Shown here piece after piece: positions 19,879-31,510 of a stretch of 64,000 nucleotides of DNA; position 1 is the first letter of the stretch; the number at the start of each line of letters is the position of its first letter. Origin of the DNA: Alopecurus myosuroides (taxonomy: Eukaryota > Streptophyta > Magnoliopsida > Poales > Poaceae). A program made the position numbers and the translations under genes. The DNA lies in contig CM054060.1 in NCBI GenBank assembly GCA_028641055.1, forward strand, positions 62,463,371-62,527,370, read 5' to 3'. Below the pieces are notes generated by a model that saw nothing but the letters and a program-made list of their open reading frames with translations, was not told the DNA's origin and did no database searches.

Positions 19879-21362
19879 CGCATGAAAGAATCTTGAACTG
19901 CATCTCTTTCCCCTCCTCCTCCCGCGGTGCTCTCGTGAGCGTCGGGGAGGAAACCCTAACCCTAACTCCTCCCCCCTTCCCTCCTCCACGCTCTTCCTCC
20001 CTCGCCGCCGTCAGCATACGCGGCCCGGAAAAACCTGGCCCGCAGTAACGGCGGCGGGGCTCCCTCACCTCCTCGCTCGGTAGAGGCTGGCGCGAGACGG
20101 CGCAGCCGGGCCAGGATGCGGCGCTGGTGTGGGACGCGGCGGCGACAACGGCGGCGTGGTGGGCTTCGTGGCGGCGGGGCGTGCCTTGGGGTGCTGGGAC
20201 GTCAGCCTGACCTCCAGATCTGACCTCCGGCGACTTTGGGTGGCGCGGGCCGCGGGCGGTGGCGGCGCGGGCTGGTTCTCATGTGCCGGCCTTCCTGCTG
20301 GAGGTGGAGGGCCAGCGCACGGTGAGGCTCGGCTGGGGGCGTGCTTCTCTCGATGGCACACCGCGGGCTGAGCAACGGAGCGACCCGCGGGCTAGCGACG
20401 GCACATGACGGCGTGTCCGGTGGGGGCTGGGGTGGGCGCTGATGGAGCGATCTCCGGTTGGAGAGCGGCGGCGGCGGCCCTCATGATGCAGCGGGCGGCG
20501 GGGGATTTACGGGCCCCATCTGGGTCCGGCCGGGCCTGCCTGGGCCTGGTATGCTCCTGCTGTCTGTCCGGTCGGCAACCGTCTCGGCCGGTAGAGGATG
20601 GACTCCCTCGTGTGGCTGCGGTGCGGCTGATGGTCGGATCGGGGCCCGACGGGCCTAGAACTGGCTGCCGGCGTGCGGGGAGCGATCGGCGTGGTGGTAC
20701 GGAGTGCCGTTTACCTGCCTATTGCACCTCTCGAGCTCTCTGACACTCTCCGTTCTCCTAGCTTCGCCGGCTCCGTGGTGTGATGTCCACCAGGTCAAGG
20801 TTTCGTGTTCGTGGTGCCCGGGGCGGCGGCCCCGGTGGTGGGAGCCATGGGGCGCGTGGGCGACGTCCTTGGCTCAGGTGCGGGCCAGTTACCATGGTCG
20901 TGCGGGCGGCATGGTAGTTGGTGTTCGACGTTTGATAGGGGTGGTCGGCTTGCCCGCACCACACATCGAAGGTGGAGAGTGTTTACCGGGGTGAAAGCCC
21001 TTGTCTGGTTTTGGCCAGGCCGACGGTGGCGGCGTTTGCGGGCGTCGTCTCCTTCTTGAAGGCATCGTCGTGGTTTCCTTCATCCTTCATGATTCTCCGG
21101 GTGAAAACTCTGATCCTTTGGATCAGGCAGTGGCGGCACTATGGTGGCGTTCCATTCCTGAAGGCACCACCTTGGAGTCTATCGTTCGCCGGACGCGTCT
21201 TTTCTTCCCGGTGGGGTAGAGTAGCTGTTCTTAGCACCTCTGTATCTTGCCTTGGGTGTGTGTGTTGTGGTGTCGTGTTTTGGGTGTGTGTGGTGTCGAG
21301 TTGTACGTCGGTTGGTTTGGTTGTTGCTTTATCTATAAAGCGGGGCGAAAGCCTTTCTCGGT
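19879..21362 (+). mobile_element. GC-rich non-coding retroposon R3 with a LINE-type 3' tail
   Basis: The 1484-bp insert has a 10-bp target-site duplication, ATTAGATAAT, at 19869-19878 and 21363-21372. It sits in the last codons of the RNase H-like pseudogene. It starts with a pyrimidine- and GC-rich leader containing GAAACCCTAACCCTAAC and ends TAAAGCGGGGCGAAAGCCTT, closely matching the 3' end of LINE 1 (TAAAGCGGGGCGAAAATCTT near 12004). Frames on both strands are GC artefacts with no motifs. The likely reading is a non-autonomous derivative whose tail is recognised by a LINE 1-type reverse transcriptase. Confidence 0.75.
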
Positions 21363-21573
21363 ATTAGATAATAGAGTTATATCTTTTATTATTACAAGCA
21401 ACACGATAAATCCCGGAGGATCTCCGTCCCAAATAAAACTATCCTTAGTTTCGTAAGACCTTTTTGCTAGCTCATATGCCACCTCGTTTACATCCCTAGA
21501 AGAGTGTTGGAAAGAAATACCCACTATAGTACTTGCTTTTAAGAAAATATTATGTCAAAATTGCTGAGTATGG

Positions 21574-23346
21574 TCGTCCAGAGTCTTTTTTTTGTTTTTG
21601 CCCCCGCGTCGCTCTCAGGGGCTGCTCGGGCGGAACCCTACCTCTGCCGCCGCCGTCCCCACTCCCCTGTCCTCTCCCCTGCCGCCGCCGGCGTGCGTCG
21701 CCGGGACAAAGGCTCGCTGGCGGCCGGTGGCGGCGGGCCCGTTTCCTCACGTGCGCAGCTGCCGACTGCCCCTGCTCTCTCGATCTGGTGCTCGGTCGCT
21801 TGGTGGTGCGTGCGTGGCTGCTCCCTGCGAGTCGCGGCACTGTGAGGCTCCGGTGTTCTGTGCCTCGGCGGCCACAGAGCCTGCTTGCTCGCGGGGGAGG
21901 TCCTCGTTGGCGAGGTCGTCGGCCCGCGCGATGGGGCTGCGGCGCGTCGGCTTCCCCGCGATGCGGGAGATGGCTCCAGGATTCGTATGGATGGGGATGG
22001 CCCCAGTCCGGCGCTGTCCTGGCTTGGTGGCGGCGTTCACGGCAAGATCCGCCGTCTTTCGGCCCGGATCTGACAGGTGGTTCTGCTGTCTCCTGCCTTG
22101 GTGGCAGGGCGACCTTCCTGAGCTTGGTGTCGTGGTGGGCGGGGCGGTGCCTTGGTGTCGTGGGTGCTCCCCATCGTGGTGTTGTGCGGTGCCGGTGGTT
22201 CTCTGGGTGCTTCCCTTGGTGTTCTTGACTGCTCCATTCTTGCTGGTCTGCGTGGTGCTGGGCGGTAGGGTGGCTGTCTGTAGAGTGCTGGCCGTTGTTG
22301 TCCGGTAGCGTGCTCCCTGGTGGTTGCTAGGGTCGTCCACCTCTTGGCTTGGCTATCATCCTTCAGCGGGGTGCCGTTGGGGATGGCTAGTGCCATGGCT
22401 TTGCAGATGGTAGCAATGGTAGCGACATGCTCTCTACGTTGGGGGCCGTCGTGGCTAAGTTCTTGAGCCTCCTCTGTCTCGCCATCAGTGCCAGAGGACG
22501 ATGTTCCGCTGTGCTGATGTGCTTCCATGGTTCTGCATATGGCGGCCATGGGTGCGGTCTCCTCTCCTATGCGAGGCGAGCCGTGGCAGTTGTGGTGGTG
22601 GCGTCTCCTTGCTGGTTGCTATGCTCATGTGTCGGATCCTTGCAGGAACTCTATGGCGTGTCTGGCGTGGGTGGTCCTTTCACGTGCTCTCGGCTAGCCT
22701 GCCCATCGGGTATTTCGAACCCAGGTGGGGTGGGGGTTGCCCTTGGTGGTGCTATGCTTTTCGACTACGGCGGCGACCCCTCTCGTGCGGTGAGGGTGCT
22801 CCATGCTAGAATGCTCTATGGTGTGTCTCTGCACTGTGATGCCCTTCGACTCCAGCCGGTGGAAATCAGGCGCCGTGGCGTTGTCTCGGCCGCGCGTGAC
22901 CTTTCGGCCACACCCACGACACAGGTGGTGTCGGCGCGTTGTGTGGTCTCGGATACGCGTTGCCTTTCGATTACGTCGATGGTGCAATGTCATGGATGGG
23001 TCTCGGCTGACCAAGGCCGTTCGACCACTCCGGTGATGCTTCAAGCAAGGTTGTCCCTCCCGCTGACACGTCCGGTGGGCTCTCCCCTATGATCGCTGTG
23101 CTTGGGTCGGGATGAGATTTCTCGTCAATCAACTATCTCCGAGGGCTCTCGGGGTGACCCCTTCTCTTGCTCTTGTGTGTGCTGTGTGTGTTTTCTTTTT
23201 TCCTTCCCTTCTCCTGTAATCCCTTTTTGAGCTATGGTTCATTTGAACCTATCTTGTAGAGGCTGCAAAGCCTCATAGGAAACTATGAATAAAAAAATTC
23301 AGGTGGGGATTTACCCCCCCCCCCCCGGTGACCATTCAAAAAAAAA
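21574..23346 (+). mobile_element. GC-rich non-coding retroposon R2 with poly(A)
   Basis: The 1773-bp insert is bounded by a 12-bp direct repeat, TGCTGAGTATGG, at 21562-21573 and 23347-23358. Joining the flanks restores the WSPYSA segment of the RNase H-like pseudogene. The 3' end has a run of 13 C (23314-23326) and nine A (23338-23346). The body is GC-rich, with frames of more than 200 codons on both strands, but none shows a domain. It is the same class of element as R1 and R3, probably a LINE-derived 5'-UTR-rich non-autonomous retroposon. Confidence 0.8.
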
Positions 23347-23641
23347 TGCTGAGTATGGACTCCAAACCTCGATAGTCCCATTACAAGCTTGGGTCAATTC
23401 AGGAGAGTAATATTCAATAACCACTTGCGAGCATCCCAATCTGTACAATGAGTTCCTATCCTCTTGTCGGGCCTAGGGCCTCGGCTCTAACATCACTCAA
23501 GATATGATCCAGAGGGCCGGCACGCCAATCCCGCAAGAATTTAACCATTATGATTTCTTAGAAACACACCCACTGTGCCACAACCATCCACATGACAACA
23601 TGCATCTGTATTAAGGCAACTATCAGACTATTAGAACGGTC

Positions 23642-26600
23642 ATGCCGGTTTTTCCGGAGCGAGGCGGTCGCTGGGCGAACGGAGAATGCTTCTCGCCGGC
23701 TAGTCGTGGTTGCTCAACGGCGCTGGGGGGTCGTTTCTGGGCCCTAGCTACCGAAGATGAGGAAGAGGACAGTGAGAAGGTTGCGGTGGAGGGCTCGGAG
23801 GGAGAGTTCTCGCGGTTTTGCGCGACGCCGGCGTCCGAGGATGGCCGGGATCTACTGGTGTTGTCCGGCGGGAGAGCAGCGAAGAGAGCGGCCAAGTGTT
23901 TGGCGCAACGGCAGGAGGCACATCAGGTAATGGCTCTCTCTCCTCCTCGACTGTGTACACATGTCTTGAAGCCTAGGAGCGTGCCGATCAAGTTACCGGT
24001 GATGTCGCCATCGACATCGATGCTTGGTGACCAGGATGGTGAAGGATGGATCACGGTGCAGCGCCGGAGACGGACTTCCAAGGGACGGTCGGCTGATACA
24101 GTGACTGGCATGAGCCCTAGATCTTCTTCCTTTCCTATGCTGATTAGGAATGTTGATTCCCGATACGTAATTAGGAAGGGGCAAGATTTTCGGGGTTTTC
24201 AAAACGGGATCGTTGGATCCCGTAAATTGGATTGGACTTTGCTTGATTCTAGGCCATTGGGCTGTAACAAGCACGTTTCTTCATCTGATACGGTCGGTGT
24301 CTTGGGCCGTGGGGTCAGAGCCCGTGTTGTATCGGGATCGGAGGTTTATCCTAGCGGGTGAGGGGTTCGGCGTCTGTTAGGTCATCTTTGGAGGTGCGCC
24401 GCCGCCTCCTCGCCTGTTGTTTGTGTTTGCCGTGAGGCAGTGATCGCAGGTCGCGGTGGAGGTAGACAGTACGCCGGCGGTAATCAGTATCATGGCTATG
24501 GTGGTGGGTACGAAGATGGAGGACCGAGTGGATTTGCCGGCCGCGGCAACGGTGCTCGGTTCCGGGAGCGGCTGCTCCTGTTGATCATCATCAAGGTGTG
24601 GGCAGGGGTTTTGGGGGGGCGCCTGCTGCTCCGGTGGCTCCCTTGGCTCAACCCTTTGCTTTCAACGCAGCCCCGATGGGAAACTATAACCAAGGTCAGA
24701 GGGCACCCAACCAGTACAACAATGGCTATAATATGGGGCGTGGTAGACAGAGATACGAGAACCAAGGTCGGGGTTTTCCTCGGGGGCGTGGTGCTGCTGG
24801 CAGAGGTAATAGCTATGGATATGTTCGTCGGGATGGTCCTAATGCTAGAGTGGTGGTCGGTCCAGATCAGGTGGTTGCACCTGTGGCGATTGCGGCACCT
24901 GTTATTCCTCCTGCCGCACCTCAAGAACAACCGAGACAGCTAGCCACTGCTGCTTTAGTGAATGGAATCAATGATGTTCATCTCGCAGGGAGTTCTTCGG
25001 GCCAAGTACAATGTCATTCTGGTAGTCTTGCTATTGGCACTACTGTGGCTGTGGGGAATCAAGTCAGGGAATTCGGGTCTAATACTATTTCTTCTGATCA
25101 ACTCTCAGACGCTTTGTTGAAAGCTAAAAATGTGGACAGACATAGATGTTTTAGATGTGGTTTAAGTGGGCATGCCTTGGGTGATTGTGATACAGAGATG
25201 TGCCTCGTTTGTGAGAATAGAAAACATATCAATAGCTCTTGCAAATTGATTTCGGCCCCTAAACCTCCTCTTATTCAATATGGCTTTGCGAATGAGGAAT
25301 TGATGTTTTTTGGCGTCCAATGCTCAGAATCATATAGGCCTAGACTCCTCAATCATCGGTTAGCCTCATTGGTGGTGACAGGTGGGGAGTTGAGCATTCC
25401 TCAAATAATTTTGCAACTCCAACGGTTGGTGCCTAGGGATAATTTTCATTGGGTTGTCACAAGGAAAGGACATAATATTTTTCAAGTGCAATTTCCTTCT
25501 AAGCAAGAACTTGAGAGGTTACAGGTTTTTGGGACCTTTTGTGTACCAAACAGTTCTTGTAAACTCACTGTAGAGGCATGGTCAAAAAAGATTGAACCTG
25601 AAGATACACTACCAAATTTTTGGGTGAGGGTTTCAGGTATTCCGGAGGATCATCTAGGTGATTATTTGGCTATGTGGTCTGTTGGTTTTTTATTGGGAAA
25701 GCCATTGAATATTAATATGGAGTTTACTAGAGAGAAGAAAATATTGAGGATTTTAGTAGGATGCCTTGATTATACTAAAATTCCTTCTAATTTTCCTCTG
25801 TTTATTAAAGATGGCTTATACAGACTTGCTTTTGAAGTGGAGGGGGAGGATCATTCAACTCCTGATATTGTTATGGCTGATAATGATGAGAGCAACGAGG
25901 ATGATGATGGTCTAGGTGATGACTTCCAAGATGCACTTGCTAAGGAAGCTAGCCAAAAAAAATCAAGGGGTGGGGTCAAATGCGAATTCGGGTGTTGATC
26001 CGATGCTTGATCAAGGGGGTGGTTCTGTGGGTTGACAAAAACAGCCAGGGGGTGTGATCTTCTCCGCTCAAGTTAAGGATTTCTTTGCAAAGGCCCACGC
26101 TGAAATTGATTCACTTTTCTTTACGGCTAATGATAATGTTGTTCACGATGATCATGGGTGCATAGAGGGCACGGTTGCTTCTGGTTTCTCGGACATTGAG
26201 TCCTCGGGTGTTAATGATATTGGGATTGAAACAGTACTTGGTTCTAGGGTTTCTCAAATAGCTTTGATTGATGCCCAGGTGATTTTCGATCCACTGGTTT
26301 CGGTGGACTGCAGCGATAAGGGGCAGTTTTTCTCTGCCGCGCTGCCTGGGAGCTCTGCCGTAGACTCACAGCAGGCTGCCGCGAATGCAGGGCAGGCTGC
26401 CGTGGGCTCTCGGCCTACAGCTGTGGCAGTTGGCGTGGAGCAGGGACATATAGCTGTGCCGATGCCACTGGAGGTCCCTGTTAACCTCATTTCTTCGACT
26501 TTGGTGGATGGCGGTGGTGTGGGGAAAGGGAGAATCCACGGTGGCTGTGATGGATTCCTCTAATTACAAGGGAGGAGATGGTCAACTTTTGAGTGGAGTA

Positions 26601-27314
26601 TTATCTCCGCTAATTGATATTGGGATGGATCTTGCTTCGGTTTCGGTGGATCAGAAGATTTTGGCGGGGTCTTCTATTGAGCAGAGGGATTCTCATGTTG
26701 CTCGGAGGCTTTTTTCGGAGGAGATGGGACGGGGCTGGTCACAGACTATGGTGTCACCAACTAGGCATTCTCGTGAGGAGGTTATTGCTTTCGGCGGAAT
26801 TTCTGACCCCGCATCGGTGGGGTTACGCTCGAGTGCGAGGATTAGGGCTCAACCTGATGCAGATATTTCCATCCAGGAGCGGGCCTCTATTCGTGCAGCT
26901 CATCGTAATGACTTAAACTCAGGTACTACTGCTTGTAAATTTTCTTTTACTTCTTTACCAAATGATATTATTATTTCGAGGGCCGATAAGTTGGGGGTTT
27001 CTTTGGGTAATTCGGTAGAGGAAGTTAATTTGGCAGTGGATGCACTTAAGAAAACAGAAACTTCAAGGAACTGTGTATTTCTAAAGAACAACCTACAGGC
27101 AGTGTTGCCTAATTCTTCTTCTAGTTTAGTTTTACAAAATGCGGTTAACCTTTGTGAGGATCTGGACTTGGAGAATGATCATGATGAAGGGAATTCTTTG
27201 GATATTCCCATTATTTCCTTGAAACATAAGAAGAGTTCTAAGACAATTGTGTCTTCTGGACGTCTCCCTCGGCGTAGTGCCAGACTCAATATTAGTAAAA
27301 GAAAAGAAAAGTGA
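23642..27314 (+). pseudogene. LINE 2 ORF1 (zinc-knuckle gag-like protein), broken
   Basis: The ATG at 23642 opens a 239-codon segment with ITVQRRRR-type basic sequence, stopped at 24361. The same frame continues as a Gly/Arg-rich region (24440 to about 24575), then a frameshift leads into 24598-25998. That part holds an RGG-like GRGFPRGRG segment, two CCHC knuckles at 25147-25188 (CFRCGLSGHALGDC) and 25201-25242 (CLVCENRKHINSSC), and a DUF4283-like domain (about 25270-25850, with WVRVSGIPEDHLGDY). Two more shifted segments (26054-26563 and 26508-27314) make a Ser/Val-rich C-terminus ending RRSARLNISKRKEK. The stop codon is only 5 bp from the ORF2 start. Confidence 0.8.
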
Positions 27315-27319
27315 GTAAG

Positions 27320-30300
27320 ATGAGAGGCTTTATTTGGAATTCAAATGGGTTAGGAGATACGGCTAAACACCTGGCTATTAATGAAACAGTTAGAGAAAAT
27401 AGTATTGATTTTTTTGCCTTATTGGAGACAGGGAGATCAAATTTCTCTTCTCACTTTTTGAGACATCTTGTTGGAGGGGTAGATTTTACTTGGTACTGTT
27501 TACCACCTCAAGGCAGGTCAGGGGGTATCTTAGCAGGTTTTAACCCAGCAACAGTTTCGGTTATTGATGTTGTTTTGGGGGATTTCTGTGTTAAATTTCA
27601 CCTTAAGTCCAAGGAAGATGGCTTCCTGTGGGCTTTTGTGGTGGTTCATGGTGCGGCGCAAGATGATACGAAACCTGCTTTCCTTGCTGAGCTAGTGCGT
27701 ATTTGTGAGGGTGAATCACTACCAATGTTGATTGGGGGTGATTTCAACATTATTAGAAGGAGGGAAGAAAAGAATAACGATAATTTTAGTGCGCGCTGGC
27801 CAGTGATTTTCAATGCAATTATTGAGAGTTTAGACCTGAAAGATTTAGAGATGTCTGGACGTCAATTTACTTGGGTGAGTAGACACCCGAATCCTACTCT
27901 AGAAAAGCTAGATAGATTTTTGGCTACTGTTGAGTGGGAACAAAAATATCCTCTCGTGTCGGTGAGGGCTCTGACTAGGACAGAGTCAGAGCATGTCCCG
28001 TTGCTTATTGATTTTGGGTTACCAGCTCATGTTGGGAATACATCGGCATTCTCATTTGAGTTGGCTTGGTTTGCGCGAGCGGGTTTTCTAGACATGATTA
28101 AAGAAAAATGGAATGAAGTGACCATTGGGTCAAATCCTATTGAAAGTTGGCAATCGAAAATCAGACACCTTAGGAGTTTTCTCAGAGGTTGGGCAAAACA
28201 TATTAGTGGTGAGTATAAATTACAACGAGATCGCTTGTTGTTGCTTATTAATGAATTAGATATCAAAGCTGAGTTTTTCCCTCTTAGCGAGGAGGAATGT
28301 GAGGCTAAGAAGCAGGCGGAGGAGTTCTTGACTAAACTTCGTAGAGAAGAGGAGTCTAAATGGGCTCAACGTGCTAAGGTGAGACATGTGCAACAAGGGG
28401 GGAGTAATACTAGATATTTCCATTTAATTGCGAATGGTGAACATAGGAGGAAGGAAATTTATCAACTAGAACGGGATGAAGGCACTATTGTGGGCCAAGA
28501 AAATTTAAAATGCTTTATTTCACAATATTACAAGGGACTTTTTGGGGCGTCGGCCCATTCCTCTTTTTCTATGGTAGAATCTTTCACTGAGGATTTACCT
28601 CAGGTATCACCGGTAGAAAATCAATATTTAACCTCGGAGATTTCTGAGGAAGAGGTTTTTGATGCTATTTCACAGATGGAACATAATAAGGCTCCGGGTC
28701 CTGACGGGTTCCCTCCTGAATTTTACCAGCATTGTTGGGGGTTTATCAAGGTTGACTTGATGGGTATGTTTGCTCAATTGCATGCGGGTAATCTTCCTTT
28801 ATTTAAATTAAACTATGGTGTTATCACCCTTTTACCCAAGAAGGAGGATGCATGTAGGATTGAGCAATACAGACCAATTTGCCTGTTAAATGTTAGTTTC
28901 AAGATTTTCACTAAAGTGGGTACAAATAGGATAACTTCGATTGCTCAGAAAGTTATTAGTCCATCTCAGTCAGCTTTTCTTCCTGGTAGAAATATTCTTG
29001 AGGGAGTGGTGGTGTTGCATGATACCATTCATGAGCTTCATAGGAAGAAAATGGATGGGGTTTTATTCAAAATTGATTTTGAAAAAGCTTATGATAAAGT
29101 AAATTGGGCTTTTCTGCAGCAAACCATGCGTATGAAAGGTTTTTGTTCGAAATGGTGTGAGTGGGTTGGTCGGTTTGTGCAAGGAGGGAGTGTTGGTATT
29201 AGAGTCAATGATGACATTGGTCATTTCTTCCAAACTCTGAAAGGGCTGAGACAGGGGGATCCGTTGTCTGCGATTCTTTTTAATTTAGTAGCAGACATGT
29301 TGGCAGTTCTGATTAATAGGGCTAAAGAGGACAATCGGGTGGGTGGTTTAGTGCCACATTTAGTGAAGGGGAGAATATCGATTCTTCAGTACGCTGATGA
29401 TACCGTCCTTTTCTTGGAACATGATCTAGATAAAGCTGTCAACATCAAATTGATCCTTTCTATTTTTGAACAATTGTCTGGGTTAAAGATAAATTTCCAT
29501 AAGAGTGAGATTTTTGGCTTTGGGAAGGCTAGTGAGCATATGGATGATTATCGTCGTATCTTTGGATGCGAAGTTGGTAATCTTCCTTTTACCTATCACG
29601 GTATTCCTATTCACTATAGGAAGCTCCTTCTTAAAGAATGGAAGGTTGTCGAGGACCGCTTTGATCAGAAATTGAGTTCGTGGGCAGGAAAATTTTTATC
29701 CTATGGGGATCGTCTTGTGCTAATTAACTCGGTGATGTCTAGTTTGCCTATGTTTCTTTTTTCATTCTTTGAGGTTCCTGTTGGAGTTCGAAAAAGAATT
29801 GACTTTTTTAGATCGAGATTTTTCTGGCAGAGTGTTCATGCCAAAAGAAATATCGTTTGACAAAGTGGAATATTGTTTGTCGTCCAAAGGATCAGGGTGG
29901 ACTAGGCATAGAAGTTTTGGAAGTCAAAAAATAGATGCCTTTTAAATAAATGGTTGTTTAAACTATTAACTGAACAAGGCATGTGGCATGAGCTATTAAC
30001 TAATAAGTACCTAGGTGAAAAAACTTTGGCTGAGTTGGAGTCTAAACCTAATGATTCACCTTTTTGGAAAGTTGTTTTGCGTGGTAAAGATGATTTTTTC
30101 AAGCATGTTAAGTTCACTATTGGTAATGGTGAGAGGACTAGATTTTGGGAGGATTGTTGGCTAGGGAATTCACCTCTTAAGGACCAATACCCTACGTTAT
30201 ACTCAATTGTGAGTAATAATAATATCCTAGTGTCTAATGTTCTTCGACATTTACCTCCTGCTTTGCACTTTCATCGAGCTATTATTGGAGATAAATGGGA

Positions 30301-31063
30301 TAGATGGTTTCATCTAATGGAGAGATTAATGGATGTCACTCTATCTGTTAATGGAGATGGTTGTAGGTGGTCCCTCACCGATTCTGGTATTTATACGGTC
30401 AAATCTTTATATATGGAGAATATGAATGAAGATGTTAGTTTTCTTCATAAGTATTTGTGGAAATTAAAGGTTCCTTTGAAGATAATTTTTTTTATGTGGT
30501 TTCTATCCAGGAAAGAAATTCTGACTAAAGATAACCTCGTTAGGAGAAAATGGTATGGATGTAGTAGATGTGTTTTTTGTGGTGAACCTGAAACAGTGAC
30601 TCACCTTTTCATATCGTGTGATTTTGTTAAGAAAATTTGGAGATTGCTGCATTTTACTTATAGTATTTCACCTCCCTCTAATATCCCAAATTTGTTTGGT
30701 AATTGGTTGTGTGGGGTTGAAAAAGTTACCAAAGCCCTTATACGCATAGGAGTATGTGCTTTGCTTTGGGCTCTCTGGAAGCATCGAAATGATATTGTTT
30801 TTAACAATGAGAAAGTTGGGAATTTTTTGCAGGTGATTTATCAACCCAACCATTGGATGCACCAATGGTCACTTCTTGTGCCAGAAGAACAGCGTGCTCG
30901 TTTGGATGGTGGATGCACTCGACTGATGGCGGTCGTTCAGGCTATCTTCAGCAAGGGTGGATGGTTGCCTAGTAAACGTATTGGTGCTGGTTATGTCGAT
31001 GGAGATACTGTTTTTGGCATCTTGTTGCCTTTTACTCTAGTTTCGGCTGCTTTGCCTCTATAG
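27320..31063 (+). pseudogene. LINE 2 ORF2 (endonuclease-reverse transcriptase-zf-RVT), nearly intact
   Basis: The ATG is at 27320. From there to the stop at 31063 is 1248 codons in one overall frame. The endonuclease (to about residue 235) shows WNSNGLG, ETG, GGDFNIIRR and SEHVPLL (SDH in most relatives). The reverse transcriptase shows NKAPGPDGFP, FKIDFEKAYDKVNW, LRQGDPLSAILFN and the catalytic LQYADDT (near 29390). The zf-RVT region has CSRCVFCGEPETVTHLFISC (near 30570). The only lesions I find are two single-base changes in A runs: one A apparently lost near 29847 and one gained near 29929. Between them the frame hits a stop (29858-29860). The protein is therefore split, but the copy looks recent. 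Confidence 0.85.
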
Positions 31064-31510
31064 GTTCTATTGAGTCCCTATTTGAGTTCCCCTGGTTTGT
31101 AAGAATATTTTGGATGATCTTTTTTAATAAAAGCCGTATGCATCAACCAGATGCAGAGGCCGGGTTACCCTTTTCAAAAAAAAAATTAAGCTTGTACGAA
31201 CCTGGCATTCGTTTGGGACATGAAACTTTCCTCACCATCGCATCCTTTTCTTACTAAACCATAATTTGATGTCAAGGCATTAATAGCAAAAGTATTTTGG
31301 GAAGGATTTGCAACATGAGTACCTTTAACCAGTCCTCCCGCCGTAGCCACCATTTTAATTCATACCGCTTTTTTGTCAACGACGTCTTCTTCAGCCTTGT
31401 ATATATGCTCATTCGGCGCCACATAGTGAGGGACCGATGGAGGGACTTTTGCATCATCTTGTTCAAAGGTTGCACCCTGAATTCTTGCTCGTCTGAACCT
31501 TGTCCACTGC

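Larger units (their letters stand above)
23616..31184 (+). mobile_element. LINE 2: near full-length L1-type non-LTR retrotransposon
   Basis: About 7.57 kb, inserted head-to-head into the RNase H-like pseudogene. The target-site duplication is short (ATTAAG, 23610-23615 and 31185-31190), with its exact length masked by the poly(A) at 31176-31185. Excision rejoins GGTTCGTACAAG to CTTAATACAGATGC, the conserved RNase H start. Only 26 bp precede the first ATG, so the 5' end may be slightly truncated. The tail reads AATAAAAGCCGTATGC, then GAGGCCGGGTTACCCTTTTC, then ten A. It is younger-looking than LINE 1: ORF2 is almost intact and codon use is AT-rich, unlike the GC-rich LINE 1, so they are distinct LINE families. 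Confidence 0.88.

Noticed and set aside
19950..19968. Telomere-like AACCCTAACCCTAAC
   Set aside because: Only about two units, not the plant CCCTAAA array, and located in the 5' leader of retroposon R3.
21533..23092. Frames of 231, 238 and 221 codons, rich in Arg, Cys, Val and Trp
   Set aside because: All fall within retroposon R2 and exist because stop codons are rare in GC-rich DNA. Frames overlap on both strands and none carries a motif.
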